From Heterodera schachtii (lineage: Eukaryota; Nematoda; Chromadorea; Rhabditida; Heteroderidae), in NCBI GenBank assembly GCA_023374025.1, contig SIJG01000002.1:1988402-2052401 (forward strand): a stretch of DNA of 64,000 nucleotides. The letters run 5' to 3'. Shown one piece after another: positions 1 to 11,400 of the stretch (positions are counted from its first letter, which is position 1; each line of letters begins with the position of its first letter). The notes below the pieces were generated by a model, which was not told where the DNA came from, did no database searches, and saw nothing but the letters and a program-made list of their open reading frames with translations. A program made the position numbers and the translations under genes.

Positions 1-793
1 TTTAATTCAATTGTCTAAAGGGGTATTTGTCCATAAGCAAAGCATTTAAATAGAAATAAGCATATCCAAATAAATTCGAGTAAAAAGGCCAATTTTCATT
101 CGCATTTTAATCTCGAAATTAAACAAAATCCGGCGAATTCGATCAGTGGGGGGGGGGGAAGGCACAATTTTGGATAAAAAGAGAGAAAGTTTTGGATGAG
201 AAAAGGGAATTTAAGAGGAAACAAACGGGGATAAGCAAAGCCCGACTAAGTGAATATTTTTCTAAAAATTACTATTTTCGTGAAAATTTGGCCTTGCCTT
301 GTTTCTTTTCGGCTTTACCCCCAAATTCAGTGGCCATTGCGTCTCTCTCTCCCCCCCCCCCCCCTCCGCCCAAAAAACCATTCTTTCGGCCGAATTTTAC
401 GACGCTAATTACAGCCCATCCGTCCCTTTTTCGAATGGGCGCACCGCGCCAGTAAATTATGGCACGGACGAAGCCCATAAACGGGGGAGGGGGAAAATGG
501 GGGAAAAGGAGGGGGGGGGGGGGGAAGGGTCGATTTTAGGGGGAAAATCGATGCGAAATCCACCAAAGGACCAAACTCGAAATGAACAGGTTCGAATTTC
601 GAAATTTGTGCCGTTTTTTGCCATTTCAATGGGTCGCCCCGCCCCCTCTCCCATTGGCCCTTCCCCCGCCCAATCTCCGCCCCCCTCGCCGCCTCCCCAA
701 TCAATTCTTTGCCCACACTCTCCGCCTCGGCGAAAACACCCAGCGGCGCCCCCTCCTCTGCCCTCGGGGCAAATCCCCCAAATTTATCCCAAC

Positions 794-825
<32 letters not shown>

Positions 826-1117
826 CAGCACATCTTTAGCCCATTCAACACACATATTTATGCAAGCAGCAAATTTGAAATTTTAATTTTAATTTTAAAA
901 GTCAATTTGACCCTTTGGCGGAGAGATTCGACCAAAAACTCCGGGGCCTAAATCAACCATTGTAAAAATGATCAAAACGGATTTTGACAATCCCTAAAAT
1001 TCGAAAATGCAATGGCTGGCTTTCATCCGACTTCACTATTTGCTTCTTCAATCTTTTTGATGCCTTTTTCAGCAGTTTCGATCGGCACTTTTCCTCCTCT
1101 CCCATTGCTTTTTCGTC
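1..1117. other. gene-poor sequence 5' of mab-5
   Basis: No coding region can be supported here. The stretch holds poly-G and poly-C runs (around 147-158, 350-364 and 509-522) and a GA repeat near 795-825. The open frames present in it come from these tracts and lack codon-like composition. Close to the end, a pyrimidine-rich stretch ending in CAG at about 1071 lies about 45 nt before the mab-5 start and could be a trans-splice acceptor. Promoter elements for mab-5 are presumably here but none can be named. Confidence 0.5.
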
Positions 1118-2992
1118 ATGTACAACAATGCCGTGGGCTCTGCCATGGGTCCCTCGGCCGCCCTTTGCGCCGTTTCGTCCGCCTCCGGCGCCGTCTCCGT
1201 CGGCCCAATGGCTCTCTTCGGCGGCGCTTCGTCCGTTTGGCCATGCGGCGACGTGCAAAAAGAGTTCACAGCTAAGGTATTCATTTTGGAAAACATTGGC
1301 ACAACAATACTCCGATTTCTTCAAGGAGTTCGCCCCCAAGGCGTTCTTCGACGGAGCGATGTCCGCCGAGGGGGGCGTCGCTTCGGCGATGGGTTCCGCC
1401 GGCTTTCCGTCGCCGGCGCTTTGCGCGCCCGCGGTTCCCTGCGAGTACATGAAGAACATGTTGGCTGCTCATTGGGCAGAGGCAAACACAGCGGCAGCAG
1501 CAGCGGCCGTTGGGTAAAATGAAAACATAAAATTGGGGGGGGGGGGAGAAGCCGAGGAAAAGCATTGAGGAGGGCATTTTCCATTTTGAAAGCCATGGTG
1601 TAGTGATCCGATTGGTCGTTTAAACCGATCCTCAATCATCCGCTGATTCCTTTCCTTTTGGCCCTTCCCTCACTCAAATCCCAATTCGGCATTTCTTTCT
1701 GTTTTGTCCGTCTTCGTGCCATTCTCCGATCACTCCCCTCCCCCGTTTAGTTTCTACGGTGCCGTGCCCTCCTCCTCCTCTTCCCTCGTCCTCCCCCCTT
1801 CCTCCGCTGTCCATTGTCCCTCTTCTTCTTCGTCTTCGTCCGCCCATTTCTCTTCCGCCGGTGTTGACCACAGCCATCAGCAAAGACATCATCAGCCGAG
1901 TTCGACGACAGTTCAGACATTTCCATGGATGAAAATGAACGGTCAGTTTAATTGCTTAAGCTTAATCAATCACTGAGTTGTTCTTCCCGAGTTAATCAGT
2001 CCGTTCATTAGCATTTTTTATCACCGGTGGTGTTGAATGATCAGAAATTGGCTCTTTAATCACCTGATCTTACTAAATTGCTTCTCTCAGTTTATGTTTT
2101 TTTGAACACAAAAGACTCTTCGATTTATCTTTCTTGTCTCTCTCCTCTCTCTCTCTCGCTTTTTCTTCTTCTATCTGTCTCTCTTCTATCTTTCCCTCTC
2201 TCCTTTACCCCTTCTGTCTTCTATCTTTCTCTACCCCTCTCTCTCTCTCTCTTTCTCTCTCCATTTTAATCTCTTCGTCTATTATTTAATTATTTCCATT
2301 TCACCAATTCATTTTCCATTATTTAACAATACTTCCTTCCTCTTCCTTTTTTGCCTTTTTTCAATTTCTTCCCCAAATCCCCCGCCTTTTCGCTGTCTCC
2401 CTCCAATTTTCTTTTCTCTTTTTTTTTGTCTCCTCAAATATTTCCAATTTCCCCCATTTTCTTCTGCTCCAAACATCGCGCGTCCAATTCAAAAAGTACT
2501 GTAACAATGAATAAATAAACCTAAAATGAAAATGAATGAACGACGAATTGTTGTGGGCAAAAGGCCACATCAATCAAATTTGGCAAAAATTAATTGGCGC
2601 GGGGAGAGAAAATGGGAGGGGAGAGAGAGGGGTGGGAGAGAAGGAGAGAGAGAGGGAAATGGAGAGGGGAGAGAGAGAGGAGGGAGAGAAAAGATAAAAT
2701 AATTATGATTGGATCCGATCAATTAGTGTGTGTTAAATTATGATTTGAAATCTCTGTTTCAGAACATGTGAAATTACATTTTTGAAACAAATCTCGCTCT
2801 CCATCTGCCCCATTGATTCATTCCCTCCCCTTTCAGCCTTTAGCACAGCGAAATGCCCTCCCCCCCTTCCCCCCCCCCCCCTCCCCTTCTCCTTACCAAT
2901 CGCACCCATCCAATGGAAATAAATCAAAATCAGTAATTGCAACCAAATGCACCACCATCCCTTGAGGGGACGACGGGAGCAAAGGGAGAAGA

Positions 2993-3023
<31 letters not shown>

Positions 3024-4828
3024 GAGCTGAGAAAGAGAGGAAAATTTGATCGAAATCAGCAAATTGGGGAAGAAAGAGCCATTGATCAGAGAGAGTCAAA
3101 AGAAAAAGACTGTAATTAATTTGGTAAAAAATAGCTGGGGAAAGAGAGAGAGAATAACAAATGACAAAAACAAAAAAGTTAAGGGGGGGGGGGGGCACGG
3201 CAAAGCAAAAAGAGGGGGATAAAGCGGATTACCAACAGAAAGTCGCGCGAACACATCCAATGCTCCCCAAGGCTGTAAAAGCCGTAAATCAGGCGACAAT
3301 GAGAGAGCCGACAAAGAAATTTTACGATGGGTGCGAAAAGGGAAAGGGACACAAGGTCGGTTGGACGAAGGGGGAGAGAGAGAGAGAGAGAGAGAGTGGA
3401 GAGAGAGAGAGAGAGAGAGAGTGAGAGAGAGAGAGAGAGAGTGGGTGGTGGAGGGGCTAAGAGAATCAGACAAAAATGAAATAATAAAAAGTTAAAGAGG
3501 AGAGACCAAGAGAGAGAGGGACTGAAGGAAAAGATAGAGCGAAAGAGAAGGTGAGAGAGAGCTAGAGAGAGAGAGAGAGAAAGAGGGTGGGGAGAGAGAG
3601 AGGAGGAAAAAGAGAGAGGAAGAGACAAAAGAGTTAACAGAGATAGAGAAAGAGAGAGTTAAATATAAAGGAATGTCTGCCCCCCCCCCTCCCCTTTTTA
3701 TTTGCAATTAATTATTACACGGCTTTCATTAACATTGCTCCATTAGCCACATTCATTTCCGTCCCAGCAAATCCTTTGTATTGCACTGAAACGAAAAGAA
3801 AACCAAAAGTTGGCCATTCCCTTCCGCCAGTGGCGGCACAGATCAAAGGGAGCCAAAGGATGAAAAATGGCCAACGGGAAAAGGAATGAAAGCCGAGGGA
3901 AAGGCGGGGGGGGGGGGGAAAGGAAGAGGGGAAAGGGGGAGGGGAAAGGGGGAGGGGGGGGGGGGACGAACAAATGTCCCGGGGAAAAACCCAAAGAAAT
4001 TGAAATTTCGTAAAAGGTGAGTGGTGCCAAACTCAGTCCTCTTCTGTTGATTGGTCTCTTCCATTCAGTCGCTTTTCTCTTCTCCTCCTTTCCTCTTTTT
4101 CATTCCTCCTTTCCTTTTTCCTCTAATTTTGGCTTCGTTTGTTCCCCCCCCCCCCCCCCCCTCCTTTTTTTTGTAATTTTCAATTTTTCCGTAAAATCTC
4201 CACCCCACGGCGGTGTTTTATTTGTTTGTTGAATTTTTGGCTTCTTATACATAATGCAAATCAGTTTCTCCTTTTTTCCTCTAAGGTTGGCACAGTAAGA
4301 CCGTTAATTTACACCGATGAACCTAAATATTTTTGCCATTTATATGAAAATGGCATTTGCCGATCACTGTTCACCCCCAAAGTCTCTCTCTCCTCTCTCA
4401 TTCCTCCCAATTCTTTTAAGGGTTGCGTGGCTGCGAGTCCAAGCGAACTCGGCAGACGTACTCGCGGACTCAAACCCTGGAGGTGCCTTCAATTTGACCG
4501 GGGAATACCGTACCCAGAGCAAACCATATACCGTATCTTTCAGTTGGAGAAGGAATTTCATTTCAACAAATATTTGACGAGAAAACGACGCCAAGAAATT
4601 TCCGAAACACTCCAATTGACCGAACGACAGGTCAATGCAAAAAACAAAAAATTAAATAATTTTTTGAGATTTTTTTAGGTGAAAATTTGGTTCCAAAATC
4701 GGCGGATGAAACAAAAGAAAGAAGTGAAATCAGACGGAATAGGCGGCGTGGGACAAGAGAGCGGAGACGAGGAGGAGGAAGAGAGAGGTGGGGACCCAGA
4801 CAGAATCGGTGGAGGGACCAGACGATGA
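1118..4828 (+). CDS. mab-5: Hox transcription factor MAB-5 (Antennapedia/central class)
   Basis: Sequence-specific nuclear transcription factor for posterior-body patterning. Six exons join in frame: 1118-1276, 1326-1513, 1751-1941, 4421-4482, 4544-4630, 4679-4828, giving 278 residues. The homeodomain is near the C terminus: it opens [15 protein letters not shown], continues [17 protein letters not shown] and ends with helix 3 [13 protein letters not shown], with Gln50 and Asn51 of the DNA-contact helix present. The PBX/CEH-20-binding hexapeptide FPWM is at the end of exon 3. From memory, the [11 protein letters not shown] stretch is typical of C. elegans MAB-5 and unlike LIN-39. Two introns interrupt the homeobox, one after LE and one after RQ. 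The N terminus is Ala/Gly/Ser-rich; the C tail is acidic. The start is the first Met in the open exon, just after a likely trans-splice acceptor; an upstream exon cannot be excluded. Intron 3 (about 2.5 kb) is large and repeat-filled. Confidence 0.92.
2985..3660. repeat. purine-rich (GA)n tracts in mab-5 intron 3
   Basis: Several hundred bases of near-uninterrupted A/G on the plus strand: (GA) runs at about 2990-3040, 3370-3445 and 3490-3660, separated by short mixed sequence with a poly-G block near 3183-3195. A further purine block is at about 2597-2695 and its CT counterpart at 2130-2265. These are simple repeats, not genes; the open frames over them encode only Arg/Glu or Ser/Leu strings. 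Mirror-symmetric GA tracts of this length can adopt triplex (H-DNA) structures, which is general knowledge and not shown here. Confidence 0.85.
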
Positions 4829-5328
4829 GAGAGGGAGGAGAGAAGGGACGGAAAGGACGATCTCACAGTCAGCAGACAGTCAGAGGAACAGACAAACGGC
4901 CAAACATTTCGTTTACAAAAAAACTAAAATTGGGAATAAGAACCACAGGGAACAAATATTCAATGGAAAATCGGAGTTTGGGAAAACAATAACACAGATT
5001 AATTAGAAGGGTAATTAAGAAAAACGATTCCCATGACCATTCAAAATGAACAGTCAGATGCCATTTCCTTATTCCCAGCACAAAACATTTACAAAATTAG
5101 AGTTGAATTATTTCATTTTTCTATGAATTTTTTTAAAATTCTATAAAGTGTCAACTTTAAAGCACTTTTGTTTTAAACAATTTGCATAAAACAATTAAAA
5201 ATTACTTATTTATTGAGACAAAAATTTTATAATGTTGTAATGCATTCATTTTTCATAAAAAAAGGAAAAGATGATGGAATTTTACGAATCGGGGGAAATG
5301 CTGAGAAGAGAAAAAGACCCCCCCCCCC
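4829..5328. other. mab-5 3' flank / convergent intergenic region
   Basis: AT-rich, mostly non-coding sequence between the mab-5 stop and the RP2 stop on the opposite strand. The two genes converge here, so this holds both 3' UTRs. A poly-C run lies at about 5321-5329. No further gene seen. Confidence 0.5.
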
Positions 5329-6564
5329 CTACGAGGGGCCCAACGACAGTTCCTGCGCCTCGGGCTCCTCCATGAACGTGCTCAGCTTCTCCAGCAGTTC
5401 GTCACTGATCACTTCGCTGCTGATGGCACCGTTGGCAAAGGGATCGAAATTCATCCGTTGAAATTGGCCCGTGTCCGTGGTGAAATTCTGCACTTTGTCC
5501 CACAAATTCGGCGCGTTGTCCAATCTGGCGGATTCCATGTCCTCTGAACAACTTTCAAGTCAAACAAAAAAAAAACGTCGTCATGGAACACGCCTTTGAA
5601 GCCGTCGTATCTCATCAGCAACGGGGCCACAATCAAATCCGAGTCTTCAATTGTCTGTCAATGAATGGAGGGTCAAAAATGAAATTGAAAATAGAAATTT
5701 ATGGGCTGAATTTTATAGATTTCAAGTGATACCAAGGGGAGGCATTGACTAACAAAGCTAATTGTAAGCAATAAAAAATTGTGGTCTAAGAAATTGAAAT
5801 GGCCATTGATTTGGCAAAGAAACTCTGGAATAGCGCCAAATTAAGTGCCTTTAATCTTAAAGAAAAATACCGGAAAAGCAGTTTTCATAAAAAAAATAAG
5901 AAATTGTAATGCCACCAACTGGGTTTGTGCTGCAGTGTAAGTGCGCCTCAATGTCGCGCGAATTTTGCAGACGAAATTGGTGACAAGCAGCGAGGAGAAG
6001 GCAATTGGAACAGTTGCGCATAAAAATGCTGAAAAAACACAATATTTCTTCTAAAGCCGAATTCACCGCTTTGTATGCCAAAATACCCCCCACGGCGGAC
6101 CTGCCTCTGCACGGCCCGCAAATGATCACACAATTGCTGCACTTGTCAATTGTGATGGTGGCAGCGTGGCCAAGCAGTACAAGCACAGAGCCCTTAAGGA
6201 GAATCCGAAGCGTACCAATGAATACAAAAAAAAAATGAATGCGATTTGTTACCGTGCATTCGCGAATTGCAAATGGGTTGCCATCGGCTGAAAATACTTT
6301 ATTTTCTGGGGCATGGTTTAAAGGGCACTATGCCCCAAAAATCCAACAGTCCGTCCCATTTACTGCAGTACCTGACCCTCTGCACACCGTCTGCTCAACG
6401 ATGCCCTGAAAGGTCGTGTCCACGTCTTTAGCTGATAATTGGAGAGCGGAAATTGCAGCCCCAACGAATGAGTTCGATTGCGTATTGTGCTCAAATGTGA
6501 CACTGTTCTCAACTCCGTCATTCTTTTTTGGGCGTTTCTCGGGTTTTTGAGAAAAAGTAAACAT
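5329..6564 (-). CDS. RP2-like tubulin-cofactor-C-domain protein (ARL3 GAP family)
   Basis: Orthologue of human RP2 (XRP2), a GTPase-activating protein for ARL3 that releases lipidated cargo at cilia. Six exons on the minus strand: 6564-6372, 6287-6253, 6192-6101, 6028-5920, 5654-5577, 5541-5329; 239 residues in frame. The beta-helical TBCC/CARP core is clear: GHAATITIDKCSNCVIICGP, then GSIFMRNCSNC, ACHQFRLQNSRDIEAHLHC and CSTNP. The Arg of HQFR matches the catalytic arginine finger of RP2 (Arg118 in human, from memory). The C-terminal NDK-like domain of vertebrate RP2 is absent; the protein stops about 40 residues past a DFTP-like region. The N terminus starts MFTFSQ, so the dual acylation motif MGC is not present at this start. 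An acceptor (TTTAACAG) lies one base before the ATG, which fits trans-splicing. It follows NDUFC2 by about 380 nt on the same strand. Confidence 0.85.
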
Positions 6565-6946
6565 TCTGTTAAATAAACAAAAACATATTAAATGCAATTC
6601 AAAGAATCAAAAACGAAATAAAAGATGAGTATAAACAGGGCCAAAAATATAAAAACAAAAACAATTTTGATATTTATTTAAATCCAAAACAAACACCTAA
6701 TTTAGAGGGGTTTCGACATTAATTTTTTATTTGGGTCAAACAAAGCTTAGCTTTCGTTACAAAGTCCCAAATATTTGACAAATAAATGCCCGTCGAAATC
6801 CCTTTTCAATGGTAAAGAGAAAACGGCTAAATTTGTGCAAAAAACGTCTCAATTCGCCTCCTTTTCAAGTTTGTTGTACTGAGCACGAATTGGCACCCAC
6901 GGGAGGAGAAGGTCTCTGTAGGGGCGACCATAGACTGAAAAGCTTT

Positions 6947-7458
6947 TCAAACTGACTTAAAAGGCCAATGGTTAAATGGCTCACAATTGTTCAAGGTCAA
7001 ATGCTCAAAGTCTTCGGGGTGCGTCTGAACGTAATGCGAGACGACGGCGTCGCGGTCGGCCATCACTCGGGCGCGAGACTTTGCAATGAAATAAGCACCG
7101 CTAATCCCGGCCGCAAAAATTAGAATTTTCATGTTGAGCGCTGAAAATTAAGATTTAACCGGAATAAAAACGGACAATATTCAGTTACGTCAATAAAAAA
7201 GCAAAAACATATTTATGGCTTACCGGCATACCAAGGCTTTCGGTACCACAGCATGTAATAAGTCACCTTAAACAATTTCTCATTTTCAATTTCTTAGGCA
7301 AAACCTACCGAGCAAGTCAAAATTCCGGTGCTCGTAGCAGCCACTTTGCCCGGGAATGACCAGGTGAAGGGGTCGAACACATTGAAAGGACGCGCCCCCT
7401 CCATCATCTGCGCCTCCCTGCGCTTAATCTCCGCTTCACTTATACGAGTGGATTCCAT
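6947..7458 (-). CDS. NADH dehydrogenase (complex I) subunit NDUFC2
   Basis: Accessory subunit of the mitochondrial inner-membrane complex I. Exons 7458-7309, 7266-7224, 7140-6947 join in frame to 128 residues (human NDUFC2 has 119). Diagnostic is the C-terminal block with a transmembrane segment (ILIFAAGISGAYFIAK) followed by RVMADRDAVVSHYVQTHPED, which lines up with the human motif VRDRE..GYMKLHPEDF. The N terminus is short and basic/acidic with FNVFDPFTWSFPGK before a first hydrophobic stretch; a second hydrophobic piece spans the exon 1/2 junction. It lies 217 nt downstream of the COX6B stop on the same strand. I recall that the C. elegans orthologues are neighbours (Y71H2AM.4 and Y71H2AM.5), which would make this a conserved, probably operonic, pair. 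Confidence 0.85.
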
Positions 7459-7675
7459 TTGATTGTGGCACTACAAAACAAAGCAACTTTTGTACAATTC
7501 ATGTCACACAACCAAAATACAAAACGAATGTTTTTCTGCATAAAACAACAAAGTAATAATTCGACTCTTTAATTTACATCGCCAATTTATTGACACATGA
7601 ATTTGTATTAATGAATACAACTAACAATGAATGTCTTCATCACATCAAAAAGTGTCCTAAATAATCGCCGAGAAT

Positions 7676-8231
7676 TTAACGGTCGAACTTCGCAGGAAAA
7701 CGCCCCTCCTCACGGAGCTCATCCCATTTCTCGGTCCAAAATGACGGACAAATGTCTTTGTAGACATTCTGGAAGAATTTGCACGGTTTGTAGTCTTCGC
7801 CCATCAGCTCTTTGCAGCGAAAGAAATCCACATAATATTCTTAATTTGCAAACAAAAATGACAGGGTTTATCAAGCGGAATTTTGAGGCAACTCATTAAC
7901 TCAAGCAAAAATTTGAGATTTTTAAGTAAATTACCGAAACACTGACGCTGCTTCCGTATTTGTGGATAACGTGCATCATACGGAGCTGACTAAAAGTTTT
8001 CCTTATTTCATAAGTCAAATCACCAGCGGACATACCCAGAGAAGATGCGCCGCCTTTTCGTGATAACGAGGGTCCCAATTGTCCTTTAAAAGTAATGGTA
8101 TTTGCATTTTCCGTCTGCAAAACAACCGGGTGGTCGGGGTGCAACATCATCGGCTGGCCTGAATTCTTGTGCTTTTCCTTTTCCATACGTTCGCCCATCG
8201 TATCCGGTATTTCCATCTCAGACTCAGCCAT
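7676..8231 (-). CDS. cox-6B: cytochrome c oxidase subunit 6B
   Basis: Intermembrane-space subunit of respiratory complex IV that bridges the two monomers. Exons 8231-8024, 7985-7935, 7839-7676 join in frame to 140 residues. The core is APYDARYPQ, then a Cys-X9-Cys helix (CFEYYVDFFRC) and a Cys-X10-Cys helix (CKFFQNVYKDIC), then WTEKWDELREEGRFPAKF, which matches the COX6B C terminus. The twin Cys motif implies Mia40-dependent oxidative import. About 70 residues precede the core and have no counterpart in the human 86-residue protein; the join to the core is in frame with good splice sites, so I include them, but an alternative start nearer the core is possible. First gene of a minus-strand run with NDUFC2 and RP2. 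Confidence 0.87.
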
Positions 8232-8438
8232 TTCGACTTGAAATAATAATTTGCTTCACTTGAATAACGGCACTTTTTTCTAGAAATAAAAGGAAATAAA
8301 AACAGTTATTGGGTTTTTTTAAATTTTTATTTTATTTTGTTTTATATTTTTGGCATTTATCAAAAATTATAATTTGTCTTTTTTAAATTAAAAAAAAACA
8401 ATTCGATCAACTCGCTTTTTAGGTTTTTTGCGATTGAA
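8232..8438. promoter_or_regulatory. divergent promoter region between cox-6B and lig-4
   Basis: Only 207 bp separate the two start codons, which point away from each other. The sequence is AT-rich. A likely trans-splice acceptor (CGCTTTTTAG) sits about 17 nt before the lig-4 ATG. No specific factor site is recognised; the call rests on gene orientation. Confidence 0.55.
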
Positions 8439-11400
8439 ATGCAAGTGCAAGTCTCTGAAAAAGTGCAGTTTTACGAACTTTGTCAAGTGTTTGAAGCAAT
8501 TAGAGCTGCCCCGAAGGATAAGAAAGCTTCCATATTTAAATTGTTCATCAAAAGATGGCATCGAGAATTGAAGAAGACAAATTCGGATGGATCGTACGAA
8601 TTTAGAAATGACGACACCTTTTACGATGCACTCAGACTTTTTGTGCCCAGCAAAGATGAGAGAAAATTTGGCATCAAAGAGGCAAATGAATTTCAATATT
8701 TCCGAAATTTTCCTTCTAAAAAACCATTTTTAGACTAAACTTAACAGACTCGTTTGTGATTCAATGATGACAGAACACCTGGAAAATACGACCACTGTAA
8801 TTTTGAGTTTTGGCTTTGATTTAATTTCACATTTTATTCTTTGAACAGGCAACTGATATTCTCGTGGAACGACTCGCTGACAAAGTGTGCGCAAGTCTTT
8901 CTGTGCAATCGCCAAGTATCAGCATTAAGCAGCTCAATTCTGTGCTTGACCGGATGGAATTTCCCTCGGAAAAACGCCAACGTAAAAAATTATTATTTTT
9001 TTAAACCTTACTTAATTGTGAGTCTCAAAAAGTACTATAATTTTTTTAACCCAGAGGAAAAAGCGATGAGCGAATTGTTCCGGTGCTGCACTCGGCTCGA
9101 ACTCCGCTGGATTTTTTACATCATTTTGGACGCGATGGAGAAGGGATTGGGCGGAATTAGCTCGCCAACACTTTTGAGATGCTTTCACAAAGAGGCGTTT
9201 GACGCTTTTTTGGTTTTGTATTTTTTTAAATTAAAATATTTGAATTATGGTTTCAGTCGGGTGACAGCCTTCGTCAAATATGCGAAAGTTATGTAGGCGA
9301 GGAATCGGGCGAAAATGTTTTGACGGCCAATGGAAACATCATTGGAAAGCCGTTCAGGCCGATGCTGCTCAAGCGGCTGAATTTCGATAAGTACTGCTTG
9401 CCGAAGGTGTGCATTTACTTCCAAATAATAATAGAAAAAGTGTCATTATTGCCAATTTTACAATAAAGTTGGGTTTTTGCTTTTTTTTTCTTAGAAGATT
9501 TAAAGTTTTGTTCCCATTTTAGATAATTAAATTCTGTGGACGGCCATTTTACGTGGAGATCAAATACGACGGGGAACATTTGTTGGTTCACAGGTAAAAT
9601 AAATGGGAGCTCAACGACAATCTTAAACATGTAATGTCCCAGAGAGTTTTGGGGTTCCATCTTTTGCATTTTATGCGTCCATTAGACTCTTCGACGTTCA
9701 TTCACTTTTTCGAAATGTTTAATACATGTTAGCTTTAGACCATTTCAAACAGATGTGAATGATTTTCCTGGGTCATTTAGGAAATTATGACATTTATTCC
9801 GCCATTTTTAGGTACAATTCCAACCAATACAAATACTTTACGCGAAATGGCAATGATTACACTTACAAAATGGGGGCCGACAGCAGTGCGATGCTTTCCG
9901 GCCGAATCCATCCGTTTTTCCGGGACGAGGTACGCGAATTTGTGTTGGACTGTGAAGTTTTGTTATGGGACCAACGACAGCAAAGTTTTGGTGGGATGGA
10001 ATTTCTTGAAATATTTTAATAATAATTACGCGGCGAATTTAGTGGGCAAAGGAAAGAGAGCATCGGACGGCAAAGTGTACGACATAAAACACATCGACGA
10101 TGATTACATCAAAAATCACTCGTACCTCCAAAGAAGCCTTGGCAATTACTTACAATTAGCATTTTCCTCTGATTATTGCGTTATTTTCAGCTGTTTTCGA
10201 CATTTTGTACTTGGATGGTGTGTCTTTGATTGAGATGCCCTTAACGGAACGGTTGAAAATGCTCGAGAAGTTGTTCAAAGACCAAGACAAGGCGACGGTG
10301 TTCATCTCCCAGAAAAACACTGTCCAAACGGCGTAAGTTTTCTTTGTTTCTTTTCATTTTTTAAATAAATATTTTGCCAGCAAAACATTTGTCGACTTTT
10401 ACAAGCAGTCAATGCGAAATGGGGAGGAGGGAATTGTGGTCAAAGCGTTCAATTCGCTGTATCGTCCGGGAAGCCGAGCAGAAAGAAACGGTTGGAAGGG
10501 AGTGGGGGGGCGGGAGTGAGTGTTCGGTTTATTATTTGGCATTTTTAAAGGATGGTTCAAAATCAAACCCGACTACGGCGTTCAGTCGGCCCTCGACTTG
10601 GCCCTTGTCGGAATTCGCTATGAGAACAACGCGTTCAGTCACATCAAATCGTTTTTGGTCGCCGCTCGTCTGCCCGGCCCTTCCACAAATTTCCACTTGA
10701 AAATTGTTGCCGGCATAACTTCACGGCTCAAAGCATTGGACTTTAAACGACTGACCGAATTGCTGGGCCCCAAAAAGGCGCTGCTGCACAAAATGCCGGC
10801 ATGGCTTGAGAGGAACAACGGGGCCGGAAAGTATGACCTATTTGTGCCAAAACCTAACATCCAAGTTCGTTCAATGGCATTCATTCGATGCATGGGATTT
10901 GCTTTTAATGCATTCATTGGCAGGTGGTCGAAGTGCGTGCTTCGGGTTTGCTCAATGGCATTTTGCAGTTCCCTTCCATCGTTTCGATCAGAAATGACAA
11001 ACCGGTGAGATTATCCAATTTTGGCTTTTATTTTTAATTTGGCCACCTTTTTCTTTTCAGGTCAACGAAGTCGATTTGATTTCGGATGTGTTACGATTTG
11101 ATGAGGCACGTTGAATTAAAAATTGGCACATTTGCTTGAATATATGCATTTATTTGTGCCTTTTTTAGCGGCTTCGATCTCGACCGATTGTCGAGGAGAG
11201 TGACCCACATGAAGCGGCTGTCCTGCTGAGCAGAAACCGCAGGCAAAATTTGACACTGAAAGAGAGTCATCAATTGGTGGCCGACAATGGCACTTTGGAG
11301 GGGACACTCAGTGACGCGTTGAGGGGACGCAAAGTGTGCGTTTTGAACGGGTAATGGTTGCCAAATTATTATTACTGCAATTTGCTGACGTTTCTCTTTA

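Noticed and set aside
299..886. Open frame of 195 codons near the left edge
   Set aside because: Pro/Ser/Arg-rich product of poly-C, poly-G and GA tracts; no conserved motif and no splice context.
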